DNA from: Eunapius fragilis
Taxonomy: Eukaryota > Porifera > Demospongiae > Spongillida > Spongillidae
Assembly (NCBI GenBank): GCA_963681505.1
Contig: OY811989.1
Span: 5,928,000 to 5,991,999 of the forward strand
Length of the DNA: 64,000 nucleotides
Direction: 5' to 3'
Shown: positions 15,061-28,382 of the stretch, one piece after another
Position numbering within the stretch: the stretch's first letter is position 1
Layout of the letters: every line of letters begins with the position of its first letter
Notes under the pieces: generated by a model
Databases searched by the model: none
Told to the model about the DNA's origin: nothing
Seen by the model: only the letters and a program-made list of their open reading frames with translations
Translations under genes and position numbers: made by a program

Positions 15061-18000
15061 CAATCCCACTACCACTACCACTACCACTACCAATCCCACT
15101 ACCAATCCCACTACCAATCCCACTACCACTACCACTACCAATCCCACTACCAATCCCACTACCAATCCCACTACCAATCCCATTACCAATCCCACTACCA
15201 ATCCCACTACCAATCCCACTACCAATCCCACTACCAATCCCACTACCACTACCACTACCATTCCAACTACAAATCCCACTACCAATCCCACTACAAATCC
15301 CACTAACAATCCCACTACCAATCCCACTACCTATCCCACTACCACTACCACTACCAATTCCACTACCATTCCCACTACCACTACCACTACCAATCCCACT
15401 ACCAATCCCACTACCACTACCACTACCAATCCTACTACCACTACCACTACCAATTCCCCTACCAATCCCACTACCACTAGAATTTCCACTATAAATCCCA
15501 CTACCAATCCCACTACCACTTCCACTACATCTACCAATGCCACTACCAATCCCACTACCAATCCCACTACCAATCCCACTACCAATCCCATTACCAATCC
15601 CACTACCACTACCACTATCAAACCCACTACCAATCCCACTACCACTACCACTACCACTACCAATCCCACTACCAATCCCACTACCAATCCCTCTTCCAAT
15701 CCCACTACCAATCCCACTACCACTACCACTACCAATCCCACTACCAATCCCACTACCAATCCCACTACCAATCGCACTACTAATCCCACTTCTAATCCCA
15801 CTACCAATCCCACTACCAATCCCACTACCATTCCCACTACCACTACCACTACCAATCCCACTACCAATCCCACTACCACTACCACTACCAATCCCACTAC
15901 CACTACCACTACCAATTCCCCTACCAATCCCACTACCACTAGAATTTCCACTATAAATCCCACTACCAATCCCACTACCACTTCCACTACATCTACCAAT
16001 GCCACTACCAATCCCACTACCAATCCCACTACCAATCCCACTACCAATCCCATTACCAATCCCACTACCACTACCACTATCAAACCCACTACCAATCCCA
16101 CTACCACTACCACTACCACTACCAATCCCACTACCAGTCCCACTACCAATCCCTCTTCCAATCCCACTACCAATCCCACTACCACTACCACTACCAATCC
16201 CACTACCAATCCCACTACCAATCCCACTACCAATCGCACTACCAATCCCACTTCTAATCCCACTACCAATCCCACTACCAATCCCACTACCAATCCCACT
16301 ACCAATCCCACTACCAAACCCACTACCAATCCCACTACCAATCCCACTACCAATCCCACTACCAATCCCACTACCAATCCCACTACCAATCCCACTACCA
16401 ATCCCACTACCAATCCCACTACCAATCCCACTACCAATCCCACTACCAATCCCACTACCACTACCACTACCACTACCAATCCCACTACCAATCCCACTAC
16501 CAATCCCACTACCAATCCCACTACCAATCCCACTACCAATCCCACTACCAATCCCACTACCAATCCCACTACCAATCCCACTACCAATCCCACTACCAAT
16601 CCCACTACCAATCCCACTACCAATCCCACTACCAATCCTACTACCAATCCCACTACCAATCCCACTACCAATCCCACTACCAATCCCACTACCACTACCA
16701 CTACCACTACCAATCCCACAACCAATCCGACTACCAATCCCACTACCAAACCCACTACCACTACCACTACCACTACCAATCCCACTACCAATCCCACTAC
16801 CAATCCCACTACCAATCCCACTACCAATTCCACTACCAATCCCACTACCAATCCCACTACCAATCCCACTACCAATCCCACTACCAATCCCACTACCAAT
16901 CCCACTACCAATCCCACTACCAATCCCACTACCAATCCCACTACCAATCCCACTACCAATCCCACTACCAATCCCACTACCAATCCCACTACCAATCCCA
17001 CTACCACTACCACTACCACTAACAATCCCACAACCAATCCCACTACCAATCCAACTACCAATCCCACTACCAATCCCACTACCAATCCCACTACCAATCC
17101 CACTAGCAATCCCACTACCAATCCCAGTACAACTACCACTACCAATCCCACTACCAATCACACTACCAATCCCACTACCAATATCACTACCAATCCCACT
17201 ACCAATCCCACTACCAATCCCACTACCAATCCCACGACCAATCCCACTACCAATCCCACTACCAATCCCACTACCAATCCCACTACCACTACCACAACCA
17301 TTACCAATCCCACTACCAATCCCACAACCTCTACCACTACCACTACCAATCCCACTACCAATCCCACTACCACTACCTATCCCACTACCACTACAACTAC
17401 CACTACCAATCCCACTACCACTACCACTACCAGTCCCACTACCAATCCAACTACCAATCCCACTACCAATTCCACTACCAATCCCACTACCAATCCCACT
17501 ACCAATCCCACTACCAATCCCACTACCACTACCACAACCAATCCAACTACCAATCCCACTAAAAATCCCACTACCAATCCCACTACCAATCCCACTACCA
17601 ATCCCACTACCAATCCCACTACCACTACCACTACCAATCCCACTACCAATCCCATTACCAAACCCACTACCAATCCCACTACCAATCCCACTACCCATCC
17701 CACTACCAATCCCACTACCAATCCCACTACCACTACCTCTACCAATCCCACTACCAATCCCACTACCACTACCACTACTACTACCAATCCCACTACCACT
17801 ACCACTACCAATCCCACTACCAATCCCACTACGACTTCCACTACCAATCCCACTACCAATCCCACTACCAATCCCACTACCACTACCACTACCACTACCA
17901 ATCCCACTACCAATCCCACTACCAATCCCACTACCAATCCCACTACCAATCCCACTACCAATCCCACTACCAATCCCACTACCACTACCACTACCACTAC

Positions 18001-18780
18001 CACTACCAATCCCACTACCAATACCACTACCAATCCCACTACCAATCCCACTACCACTACCACTACCACTACCAATCCCACTACCAATCCCACTACCAAT
18101 CCCACTACCAATCCCACTACCAATCCCACTACAAATCCCACTACCACTACCACTACCACTACCAATCCCACTACCAATCCCACTACCAATCCCACTACCA
18201 CTACCACTACCAATCCCACTACCATTCCCACTACCACTACCATTACCAATCCCACTACCATTCCCACTACCACTACCACTACCAATCCCACTACCATTCC
18301 CACTACCACTTCCACTACTTCTACCAATGCCACTACCAATCTGACTACCAATCCCACTACCAATCCCACTACCAATCCCACTACCAATCCCACTACCACT
18401 ACCACTACCAATCCCGCAACCAATCCCACTACCACTACCACTACCACTACCACTACCAATTCCCCTACCAATCCCACTACCACTAGAATTTCCACTATAA
18501 ATCGCACTACCAATCCCACTACCACTACCACTACTTCTACCAATCCCACTACCAATACCACTACCAATCCCACTACCAATCCCACTACTAATCCCACTAC
18601 CAATCCCACTACCACTACCACTACCAATCGCACTACCAATCCCACTACCAATCCCACTACCAATCCCACTACCAATCCCACTACCAATCCCACTACCAGT
18701 ACCACTACCAATCCCACTACCAATCCCACTACCAATCCCACTACCAATCCCACTACCAATCCCATTACCAATCCCACTAC
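15061..18780. repeat. 3,720-bp tandem duplication, copy 1
   Basis: First copy of a direct tandem duplication inside array B. The rows starting at 15061 and 18781 match, as do those ending at 18780 and 22500, and the match breaks just outside these limits. The length is exactly 310 units of 12 bp. Confidence 0.88.
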
Positions 18781-21700
18781 CAATCCCACTACCACTACCA
18801 CTACCACTACCAATCCCACTACCAATCCCACTACCAATCCCACTACCACTACCACTACCAATCCCACTACCAATCCCACTACCAATCCCACTACCAATCC
18901 CATTACCAATCCCACTACCAATCCCACTACCAATCCCACTACCAATCCCACTACCAATCCCACTACCACTACCACTACCATTCCAACTACAAATCCCACT
19001 ACCAATCCCACTACAAATCCCACTAACAATCCCACTACCAATCCCACTACCTATCCCACTACCACTACCACTACCAATTCCACTACCATTCCCACTACCA
19101 CTACCACTACCAATCCCACTACCAATCCCACTACCACTACCACTACCAATCCTACTACCACTACCACTACCAATTCCCCTACCAATCCCACTACCACTAG
19201 AATTTCCACTATAAATCCCACTACCAATCCCACTACCACTTCCACTACATCTACCAATGCCACTACCAATCCCACTACCAATCCCACTACCAATCCCATT
19301 ACCAATCCCACTACCACTACCACTATCAAACCCACTACCAATCCCACTACCACTACCACTACCACTACCAATCCCACTACCAATCCCACTACCAATCCCT
19401 CTTCCAATCCCACTACCAATCCCACTACCACTACCACTACCAATCCCACTACCAATCCCACTACCAATCCCACTACCAATCGCACTACTAATCCCACTTC
19501 TAATCCCACTACCAATCCCACTACCAATCCCACTACCATTCCCACTACCACTACCACTACCAATCCCACTACCAATCCCACTACCACTACCACTACCAAT
19601 CCCACTACCACTACCACTACCAATTCCCCTACCAATCCCACTACCACTAGAATTTCCACTATAAATCCCACTACCAATCCCACTACCACTTCCACTACAT
19701 CTACCAATGCCACTACCAATCCCACTACCAATCCCACTACCAATCCCACTACCAATCCCATTACCAATCCCACTACCACTACCACTATCAAACCCACTAC
19801 CAATCCCACTACCACTACCACTACCACTACCAATCCCACTACCAGTCCCACTACCAATCCCTCTTCCAATCCCACTACCAATCCCACTACCACTACCACT
19901 ACCAATCCCACTACCAATCCCACTACCAATCCCACTACCAATCGCACTACCAATCCCACTTCTAATCCCACTACCAATCCCACTACCAATCCCACTACCA
20001 ATCCCACTACCAATCCCACTACCAAACCCACTACCAATCCCACTACCAATCCCACTACCAATCCCACTACCAATCCCACTACCAATCCCACTACCAATCC
20101 CACTACCAATCCCACTACCAATCCCACTACCAATCCCACTACCAATCCCACTACCAATCCCACTACCACTACCACTACCACTACCAATCCCACTACCAAT
20201 CCCACTACCAATCCCACTACCAATCCCACTACCAATCCCACTACCAATCCCACTACCAATCCCACTACCAATCCCACTACCAATCCCACTACCAATCCCA
20301 CTACCAATCCCACTACCAATCCCACTACCAATCCCACTACCAATCCTACTACCAATCCCACTACCAATCCCACTACCAATCCCACTACCAATCCCACTAC
20401 CACTACCACTACCACTACCAATCCCACAACCAATCCGACTACCAATCCCACTACCAAACCCACTACCACTACCACTACCACTACCAATCCCACTACCAAT
20501 CCCACTACCAATCCCACTACCAATCCCACTACCAATTCCACTACCAATCCCACTACCAATCCCACTACCAATCCCACTACCAATCCCACTACCAATCCCA
20601 CTACCAATCCCACTACCAATCCCACTACCAATCCCACTACCAATCCCACTACCAATCCCACTACCAATCCCACTACCAATCCCACTACCAATCCCACTAC
20701 CAATCCCACTACCACTACCACTACCACTAACAATCCCACAACCAATCCCACTACCAATCCAACTACCAATCCCACTACCAATCCCACTACCAATCCCACT
20801 ACCAATCCCACTAGCAATCCCACTACCAATCCCAGTACAACTACCACTACCAATCCCACTACCAATCACACTACCAATCCCACTACCAATATCACTACCA
20901 ATCCCACTACCAATCCCACTACCAATCCCACTACCAATCCCACGACCAATCCCACTACCAATCCCACTACCAATCCCACTACCAATCCCACTACCAATCC
21001 CACTACCACTACCACAACCATTACCAATCCCACTACCAATCCCACAACCTCTACCACTACCACTACCAATCCCACTACCAATCCCACTACCACTACCTAT
21101 CCCACTACCACTACAACTACCACTACCAATCCCACTACCACTACCACTACCAGTCCCACTACCAATCCAACTACCAATCCCACTACCAATTCCACTACCA
21201 ATCCCACTACCAATCCCACTACCAATCCCACTACCAATCCCACTACCACTACCACAACCAATCCAACTACCAATCCCACTAAAAATCCCACTACCAATCC
21301 CACTACCAATCCCACTACCAATCCCACTACCAATCCCACTACCACTACCACTACCAATCCCACTACCAATCCCATTACCAAACCCACTACCAATCCCACT
21401 ACCAATACCACTACCCATCCCACTACCAATCCCACTACCAATCCCACTACCACTACCTCTACCAATCCCACTACCAATCCCACTACCACTACCACTACTA
21501 CTACCAATCCCACTACCACTACCACTACCAATCCCACTACCAATCCCACTACGACTTCCACTACCAATCCCACTACCAATCCCACTACCAATCCCACTAC
21601 CACTACCACTACCACTACCAATCCCACTACCAATCCCACTACCAATCCCACTACCAATCCCACTACCAATCCCACTACCAATCCCACTACCAATCCCACT

Positions 21701-22500
21701 ACCACTACCACTACCACTACCACTACCAATCCCACTACCAATACCACTACCAATCCCACTACCAATCCCACTACCACTACCACTACCACTACCAATCCCA
21801 CTACCAATCCCACTACCAATCCCACTACCAATCCCACTACCAATCCCACTACAAATCCCACTACCACTACCACTACCACTACCAATCCCACTACCAATCC
21901 CACTACCAATCCCACTACCACTACCACTACCAATCCCACTACCATTCCCACTACCACTACCATTACCAATCCCACTACCATTCCCACTACCACTACCACT
22001 ACCAATCCCACTACCATTCCCACTACCACTTCCACTACTTCTACCAATGCCACTACCAATCTGACTACCAATCCCACTACCAATCCCACTACCAATCCCA
22101 CTACCAATCCCACTACCACTACCACTACCAATCCCGCAACCAATCCCACTACCACTACCACTACCACTACCACTACCAATTCCCCTACCAATCCCACTAC
22201 CACTAGAATTTCCACTATAAATCGCACTACCAATCCCACTACCACTACCACTACTTCTACCAATCCCACTACCAATACCACTACCAATCCCACTACCAAT
22301 CCCACTACTAATCCCACTACCAATCCCACTACCACTACCACTACTAATCGCACTACCAATCCCACTACCAATCCCACTACCAATCCCACTACCAATCCCA
22401 CTACCAATCCCACTACCAGTACCACTACCAATCCCACTACCAATCCCACTACCAATCCCACTACCAATCCCACTACCAATCCCATTACCAATCCCACTAC
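18781..22500. repeat. 3,720-bp tandem duplication, copy 2
   Basis: Second copy, immediately adjacent to the first. Relative to copy 1 it lacks one 12-bp unit near 19300 and gains one near 20940-21000, so the total length is unchanged. I noticed only a couple of point differences (near 21410 and 22345) over 3.7 kb, which implies a very recent event or a collapsed or expanded assembly. Confidence 0.88.
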
Positions 22501-22973
22501 CAATCCCACTACCAATCCCACTACCAATCCCACTACCAATCCCACTACCACTACCAATCCCACTTCCAATCCCACTACCCATCAAACTACCAATCCCACA
22601 AGCAATCCCATTACCAATTCCACTAACAATCCCACTACCACTACCACTACCAATCCCACTACCCATCAAACTACCAATCCCACTAGCAATCCCATTACCA
22701 ATTCCACTAACAATCCCACTACCAATCCCACTACCAATCCCACTACCAATCCCACTACCAATCCCACTACCAATCCCACTACCAATCCCACTACCAATCC
22801 CACTACCAATCCCACTACCAATCCCACTACCAATCCCACTACCAATCCCACTCCCAATCCCACAACCAATCCCACTACCAATCCCACTACCAATCCCACT
22901 ACCAATCCCACTACCACTATCACTACCACTACCAATCCCACTAATACATCTCTATGGGAAATAATGACTATCT

Positions 22974-24152
22974 TAGCATCGAGGTGTTGATGAGACATGC
23001 AATATGAGTAAACCACTGCACACATGGAAGACAGCAGTAACCATTCCTCTATCTGTTTTAAATGCCACCCCGAGCATACCATCTTTGGTATGTGTTTACC
23101 AAGCGATTCAAAAGTAGGTTCCCACCCATACATTTCTTTGGGAAATTTTTGACTATCTTAGCATCGAGGTGTTGATGAGACATGCAATATGAGCAAACCA
23201 CTGCACACATGGAAGATAGCAATTACCATTCCTTTATCTGGTTTATATGCCACCCCGAGCATACCTGCTTCGGTATGCGTTAACCAAGCGATTCAAAAGT
23301 AGGTTCCCACCCATACATTCCTATGGGAAACCACCCATACATCTCTATGGGAAATAATGACTATCTTAGCATCGAGATGTTGATGAGACATGCAATATGA
23401 GCAAACCACTGCACACAAGGAAGATAGCAGTAACCATTCCTCTATCTGTTTTAAATGCCACCCCGAGCATACCAGCTTTGGTATGGGTTTACCAAGCGAT
23501 TCAAAAGTAGGTTCCCACCCATACATTTCTATGGGAAATTTTTGACTATCTTAGCATCGAGGTGTTGATGAGATATGCAATATGAGTAAACCACTGCACC
23601 CATGGAAGATAGCAGTAACCATTCCTCTATCTGTTTTAAATGCCACCCCGAGCATACCAGATTTGGTATGGGTTTACCAAGCAATTCAAAAGTAGGTTCC
23701 CACCCATACATTCCAATGGGAAACCACCCATACATCTCTATGGGAAATAATGACTATCTTAGCATCGAGGTGTTGATGAGACATGCAATAGGAGCAAACC
23801 ACTGCACACATGTAAGATAGCAGGAACCATTCCTCGATCTGTTTTAAATGCCACCCCGAGTATACCTGCTCATGTATGGGTTAACCAAGCAATTCAAAAG
23901 TAGGTTCCCACCCATACATTTCTATGGGAAATTTTTGACTATCTTAGCATCGAGGTGTTGATGAGATATGCAACATGAGCAAACCACTGCACACATGGAA
24001 GATAGCAGTAACCATTCCTCTATCTGTTTTAAATGCCACCCCGAGCATACCAGATTTGGTATGGGTTTACCAAGCAATTCATAAGTAGGTTCCCACCCAT
24101 ACATTCCAATGGGAAACCACCCATACATCTCTATGGGAAATAATGACTATCT
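22974..24152. repeat. Dimer higher-order repeat (185+208) x3
   Basis: The first six intervals of the satellite read 185,208,185,208,185,208, that is three 393-bp dimers. The dimer regularity stops at 24153, where three consecutive 185-bp monomers follow. Confidence 0.85.
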
Positions 24153-25100
24153 TAGCATCGAGGTGTTGATGAGACATGCAATAGGAGCAAACCACTGCAC
24201 ACATGTAAGATAGCAGGAACCATTCCTCGATCTGTTTTAAATGCCACCCCGAGTATACCTGCTCATGTATGGGTTAACCAAGCAATTCAAAAGTAGGTTC
24301 CCACCCATACATTTCTATTGGAAATTTTTGACTATATTAGCATCGAGGTGTTGATGAGACATGCAATATGAGCAAACCACTGCACACATGGAAGTTAGCA
24401 GTAACCATTCCTGTATCTGTTTTAAATGCCACCCTGAGCATACCGGCTTTGGTATGGGTTTACCAAGCGATTCAAAAGTCGGCTCCCACCCATACATTTC
24501 TATGGGAAATTTTTGACAATCTTAGCATCGAGGTGTTGATGAGATATGCAATATGAGCAAACCACTGCACACATGGAAGATAGCAGTAATCATTCCTCTA
24601 TCTGTTTTAAATGCCACCCCGAGCATACCAGATTTGGTATGGGTTTACCAAGCAATTCAAAAGTAGGTTCCCACCCATACATTTCTATGGGAGATTTTTG
24701 ACAATCTTAGCATCGAGGTGTTGATGAGACATGCAATATGAGCAAACCACTGCACACATGGAAGATAGCAGTAACCATTCCTTTATCTGGTTTAAATGCC
24801 ACACCGAGCATACCTGCATTGGTATGGGTTAACCAAGCTATTCAAAAGTAGGTTCCCAACCATACATTCCAATGGGAAACCTCCCATACATCTCTATGGG
24901 AAATAATGACTATCTTAGCATCGAGGTGTTGATGAGACATGCAATAGGAGCAAACCACTGCACACATGTAATATAGCAGGAACCATTTCTCTATCTGTTT
25001 TAAATGCCACCCCGAGTATACCTGCTCATATATGGGTTAACCAAGCAATTCAAAAGTAGGTTCCCACCCATACATTTCTATGGGAAATTTTTGACAATCT

Positions 25101-27042
25101 TAGCATCGAGGTGTTGATGAGACATGCAATATGAGCAAACCACTGCACACATGGAAGATAGCAGTAACCATTCCTTTATCTGGTTTAAATGCCACCCCGA
25201 CCATACCAGCTTTGGTATGGGTTTACCAAGCGATTTAAAAGTAGGTTCCCACCCATACATTTCTATGGGAAATTTTTGACTATTTTAGCATCGAGGTGTT
25301 GATGAGACATGCAATATGAGCAAACCAATGCACACAAGGAAGTTAGCAGTAACCATTCCTTTATCTGGTTTAAATGCCACACCGAGCATACCTGCATTGG
25401 TATGGGTTAACCAAGCTATTCAAAAGTAGGTTCCCAACCATACATTCCAATGGGAAACCTCCCATACATCTCTATGGGAAATAATGACTATCTTAGCATC
25501 GAGGTGTTGATGAGACATGCAATAGGAGCAAACCACTGCACACATGTAATATAGCAGGAACCATTCCTCTATCTGTTTTAAATGCCACCCCGAGTATACC
25601 TGCTCATATATGGGTTAACCAAGCAATTCAAAAGTAGGTTCCCACCCATACATTTCTATGGGAAATTTTTGACAATCTTAGCATCGAGGTGTTGATGAGA
25701 CATGCAATATGAGCAAACCACTGCACACATGGAAGATAGCAGTAACCATTCCTTTATCTGGTTTAAATGCCACCCCGACCATACCAGCTTTGGTATGGGT
25801 TTACCAAGCGATTTAAAAGTAGGTTCCCACCCATACATTTCTATGGGAAATTTTTGACTATTTTAGCATCGAGGTGTTGATGAGACATGCAATATGAGCA
25901 AACCACTGCACACATGGAAGATAGCAGTAACCATTCCTCTATCTGTTTTAAATGCCACCCCGAGCATACCAGCTTTGGTATGGGTTTACCAAGCGATTCA
26001 AAAGTTGGTTCCCACCTATACATTCCTATGGGAAACCACCCATACATCTCTATGGGAAATAATGACTATCTTAGCATCGAGGTGTTGATGAGACATGTAA
26101 TATGAGCAAACCACTGCACACATGGAAGATAGCAGTAACCATTCCTCTATCTGTTTTAAATGCCACCCCGAGCATACCAACATTGGTATGGGTTCACCAA
26201 GCGATTCAAAAGTAGGTTCCCACCCATACATTTCTATGGGAAATTTTTGACTATCTTAGCATCGAGGTGTTGATGAGACATGCAATATGAGCAAACCAAT
26301 GCACACAAGGAAGTTAGCAGTAACCATTCCTTTATCTGTTTTAAATGCCACCCCGAGCATACCTGCTTTGCTATGGGTTAACCAAGCGATTCAAAAGTAG
26401 GTTCCCACCCATACATTCCACTGGGAAACCACCCATACATCTCTATGGGAAATATTGCCTATCTTAGCATCGAGGTGTTGATGAGACGTGCAATATGAGC
26501 AAACCACTGCACACATGGAAGATAGCAGTAATCATTCCTCAATCTGTTTTAAATGCCACCCCGAGCATGCCAGCTTTGGTATTGGTTAACCAAGCGATTC
26601 AAAAGTAGGTTCCCACCCATACATTCCTATGGGAAACCACCCATACATTTCTATGGGAAATAATGACTATCTTAGCATCGAGGTGTTGATGAGACATGCA
26701 ATAAGAGCAAACCACTGCACACATGGAAGATAGCAGTAACCATTCCTCTATGTGTTTTACATGCCACCCCGAGAATACCAGCTTTGGTATGGGTTTACCA
26801 AGCGATTCAAAAGTAGGTTCCCACCCATACATTTCTATGGGAAATTTTTGACTATCTTAGCATCGAGGTGTTGATGAGACATGCAATATGAGCCAACCAC
26901 TGCACACATGGAAGATAGCAGTAACCATTCCTTTATCTGGTTTAAATGCCACCCCGACCATACCAGCTTTGGTATGGGTTTACCAAGCGATTTAAAAGTA
27001 GGTTCCCACCCATACATTTCTATGGGAAATTTTTGACTATTT
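25101..27042. repeat. 10-mer higher-order repeat, copy 1 (1,942 bp)
   Basis: Ten monomers with lengths 185,208,185,185,208,185,208,208,185,185, totalling 1,942 bp. The same ordered pattern, with the same monomer variants in the same positions, recurs at 28383, 30324, 34780 and 36722. Confidence 0.85.
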
Positions 27043-28382
27043 TAGCATCGAGGTGTTGATGAGACATGCAATATGAGCAAACCACTGCACACATGGAAGA
27101 TAGCAGTAACCATTCCTCTATGTGTTTTAAATGCCACCCCGAGCATACCAGATTTGGTATGGGTTTACCAAGCAATTCAAAAGTAGGTTCCCACCCATAC
27201 ATTTCTATGGGAAATTTTTGACAATCTTAGCATCGAGGTGTTGATGAGACATGCAATATGAGCAAACCACTGCACACATGGAAGATAGCAGTAGCCATTC
27301 CTTTATCTGGTTTAAATGCCACACCGAGGATACCTGCATCGGTTTGGGTTAACCAAGCTATTCAAAAGTAGGTTCCCAACCATACATTCCAATGGGAATC
27401 CACCCATACATCTCTATGGGAAATAATGACTATCTTAGCATCGAGATGTTGATGAGACATGCAATATGAGCAAACCTCTGCACACATGGAAGATAGCAGT
27501 AACCATTCCTCTATCTGTTATAAATGCCACCCCGAGCATACCAGCTTTGGTATGGGTTTACCAAGCGATTTAAAAGTAGGTTCCCACCCATACATTTCTA
27601 TGGGAAATTTTTGACTATTTTAGCATCGAGGTGTTGATGAGACGTGCAATATGAGCAAACCACTGCACACATGGAAGATAGCAGTAACCATTCCTCTATC
27701 TGTTTTAAATGCCACCTCGAGCATACCAGCTTTGGTATGGGTTTACCAAGCGATTCAAAAGTAGGTTCCCACCCATACATTTCTATGGGAAATTTTTGAC
27801 TATCATAGCATCGAGGTGTTGATGAGATATGCAATATGAGCAAACCACTGCACACATGGAAGTTAGCAGTAACCATTCCTTTATCTGTTTTAAATGCCAC
27901 CTTGAGCATACCTGCTTCGGTATGGGTTAACCAAGCGATTCAAAAGTAGGTTCCCACCTATACATTCCTATGGGAAACCACCCATACATCTCTATCGGAA
28001 ATAATGACTATCTTAGCATCGAGATGTTGATGAGACATGCAATATGAGCAAACCACTGCACACATGGAAGATAGCAGTAACCATTCCTCTATCTGTTTTA
28101 AATGCCACCCCGAGCATACCAGATTTGGTATGGGTTTACCAAGCAATTCAAAAGTAGGTTCCCACCCATACATCTCTATGGGAAATAATGACTATCTTAG
28201 CATCGAGGTGTTGATGAGACATGCAATAGGAGCAAACCACTGCACACATGTAAGATAGCAGGAACCATTCCTCTATCTGTTTTAAATGCCACCCCGAGTA
28301 TACTAGCTCATATATGGGTTAACCAAGCAATTCAAAAGTAGGTTCCCACCCATACATTTCTATGGGAAATTTTTGACAATCT

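Larger units (their letters stand above)
12956..22942. repeat. Minisatellite array B (12-bp unit with 6-bp short form)
   Basis: Same family and orientation as array A: ACCAATCCCACT with ACCACT short forms and a plus strand nearly free of G. It begins directly after the 62-bp island and ends at CCCACTAATACATC, where the 185/208-bp satellite starts. Every insertion or deletion over about 9.7 kb is a net multiple of 3, so one minus-strand frame reading Ile-Gly-Ser-Gly repeats stays open from 22669 to 12941. No signal peptide, splice site or non-repetitive terminus accompanies that frame. Segments correspond in order to array A: 14.2-16.6 kb matches 2.5-4.9 kb at an offset of 11,690 bp. Confidence 0.97.

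Noticed and set aside
1185-22669. Giant open frames (up to 3,242 codons) of Ile-Gly-Ser-Gly, Gly-Leu-Val-Val or Pro-Leu-Pro-Ile repeats as structural proteins
   Set aside because: The 12-bp unit lacks stops in five of six frames, and single substitutions rarely or never create one. Frames on both strands are open together, and variants fall at all codon positions. No start context, signal peptide or unique termini are present.
1-22942. Telomeric or interstitial telomere repeat
   Set aside because: The G-rich strand is GGGATTGGTAGT, not TTAGGG or another known telomere unit, and the array is internal to other satellites on at least one side.
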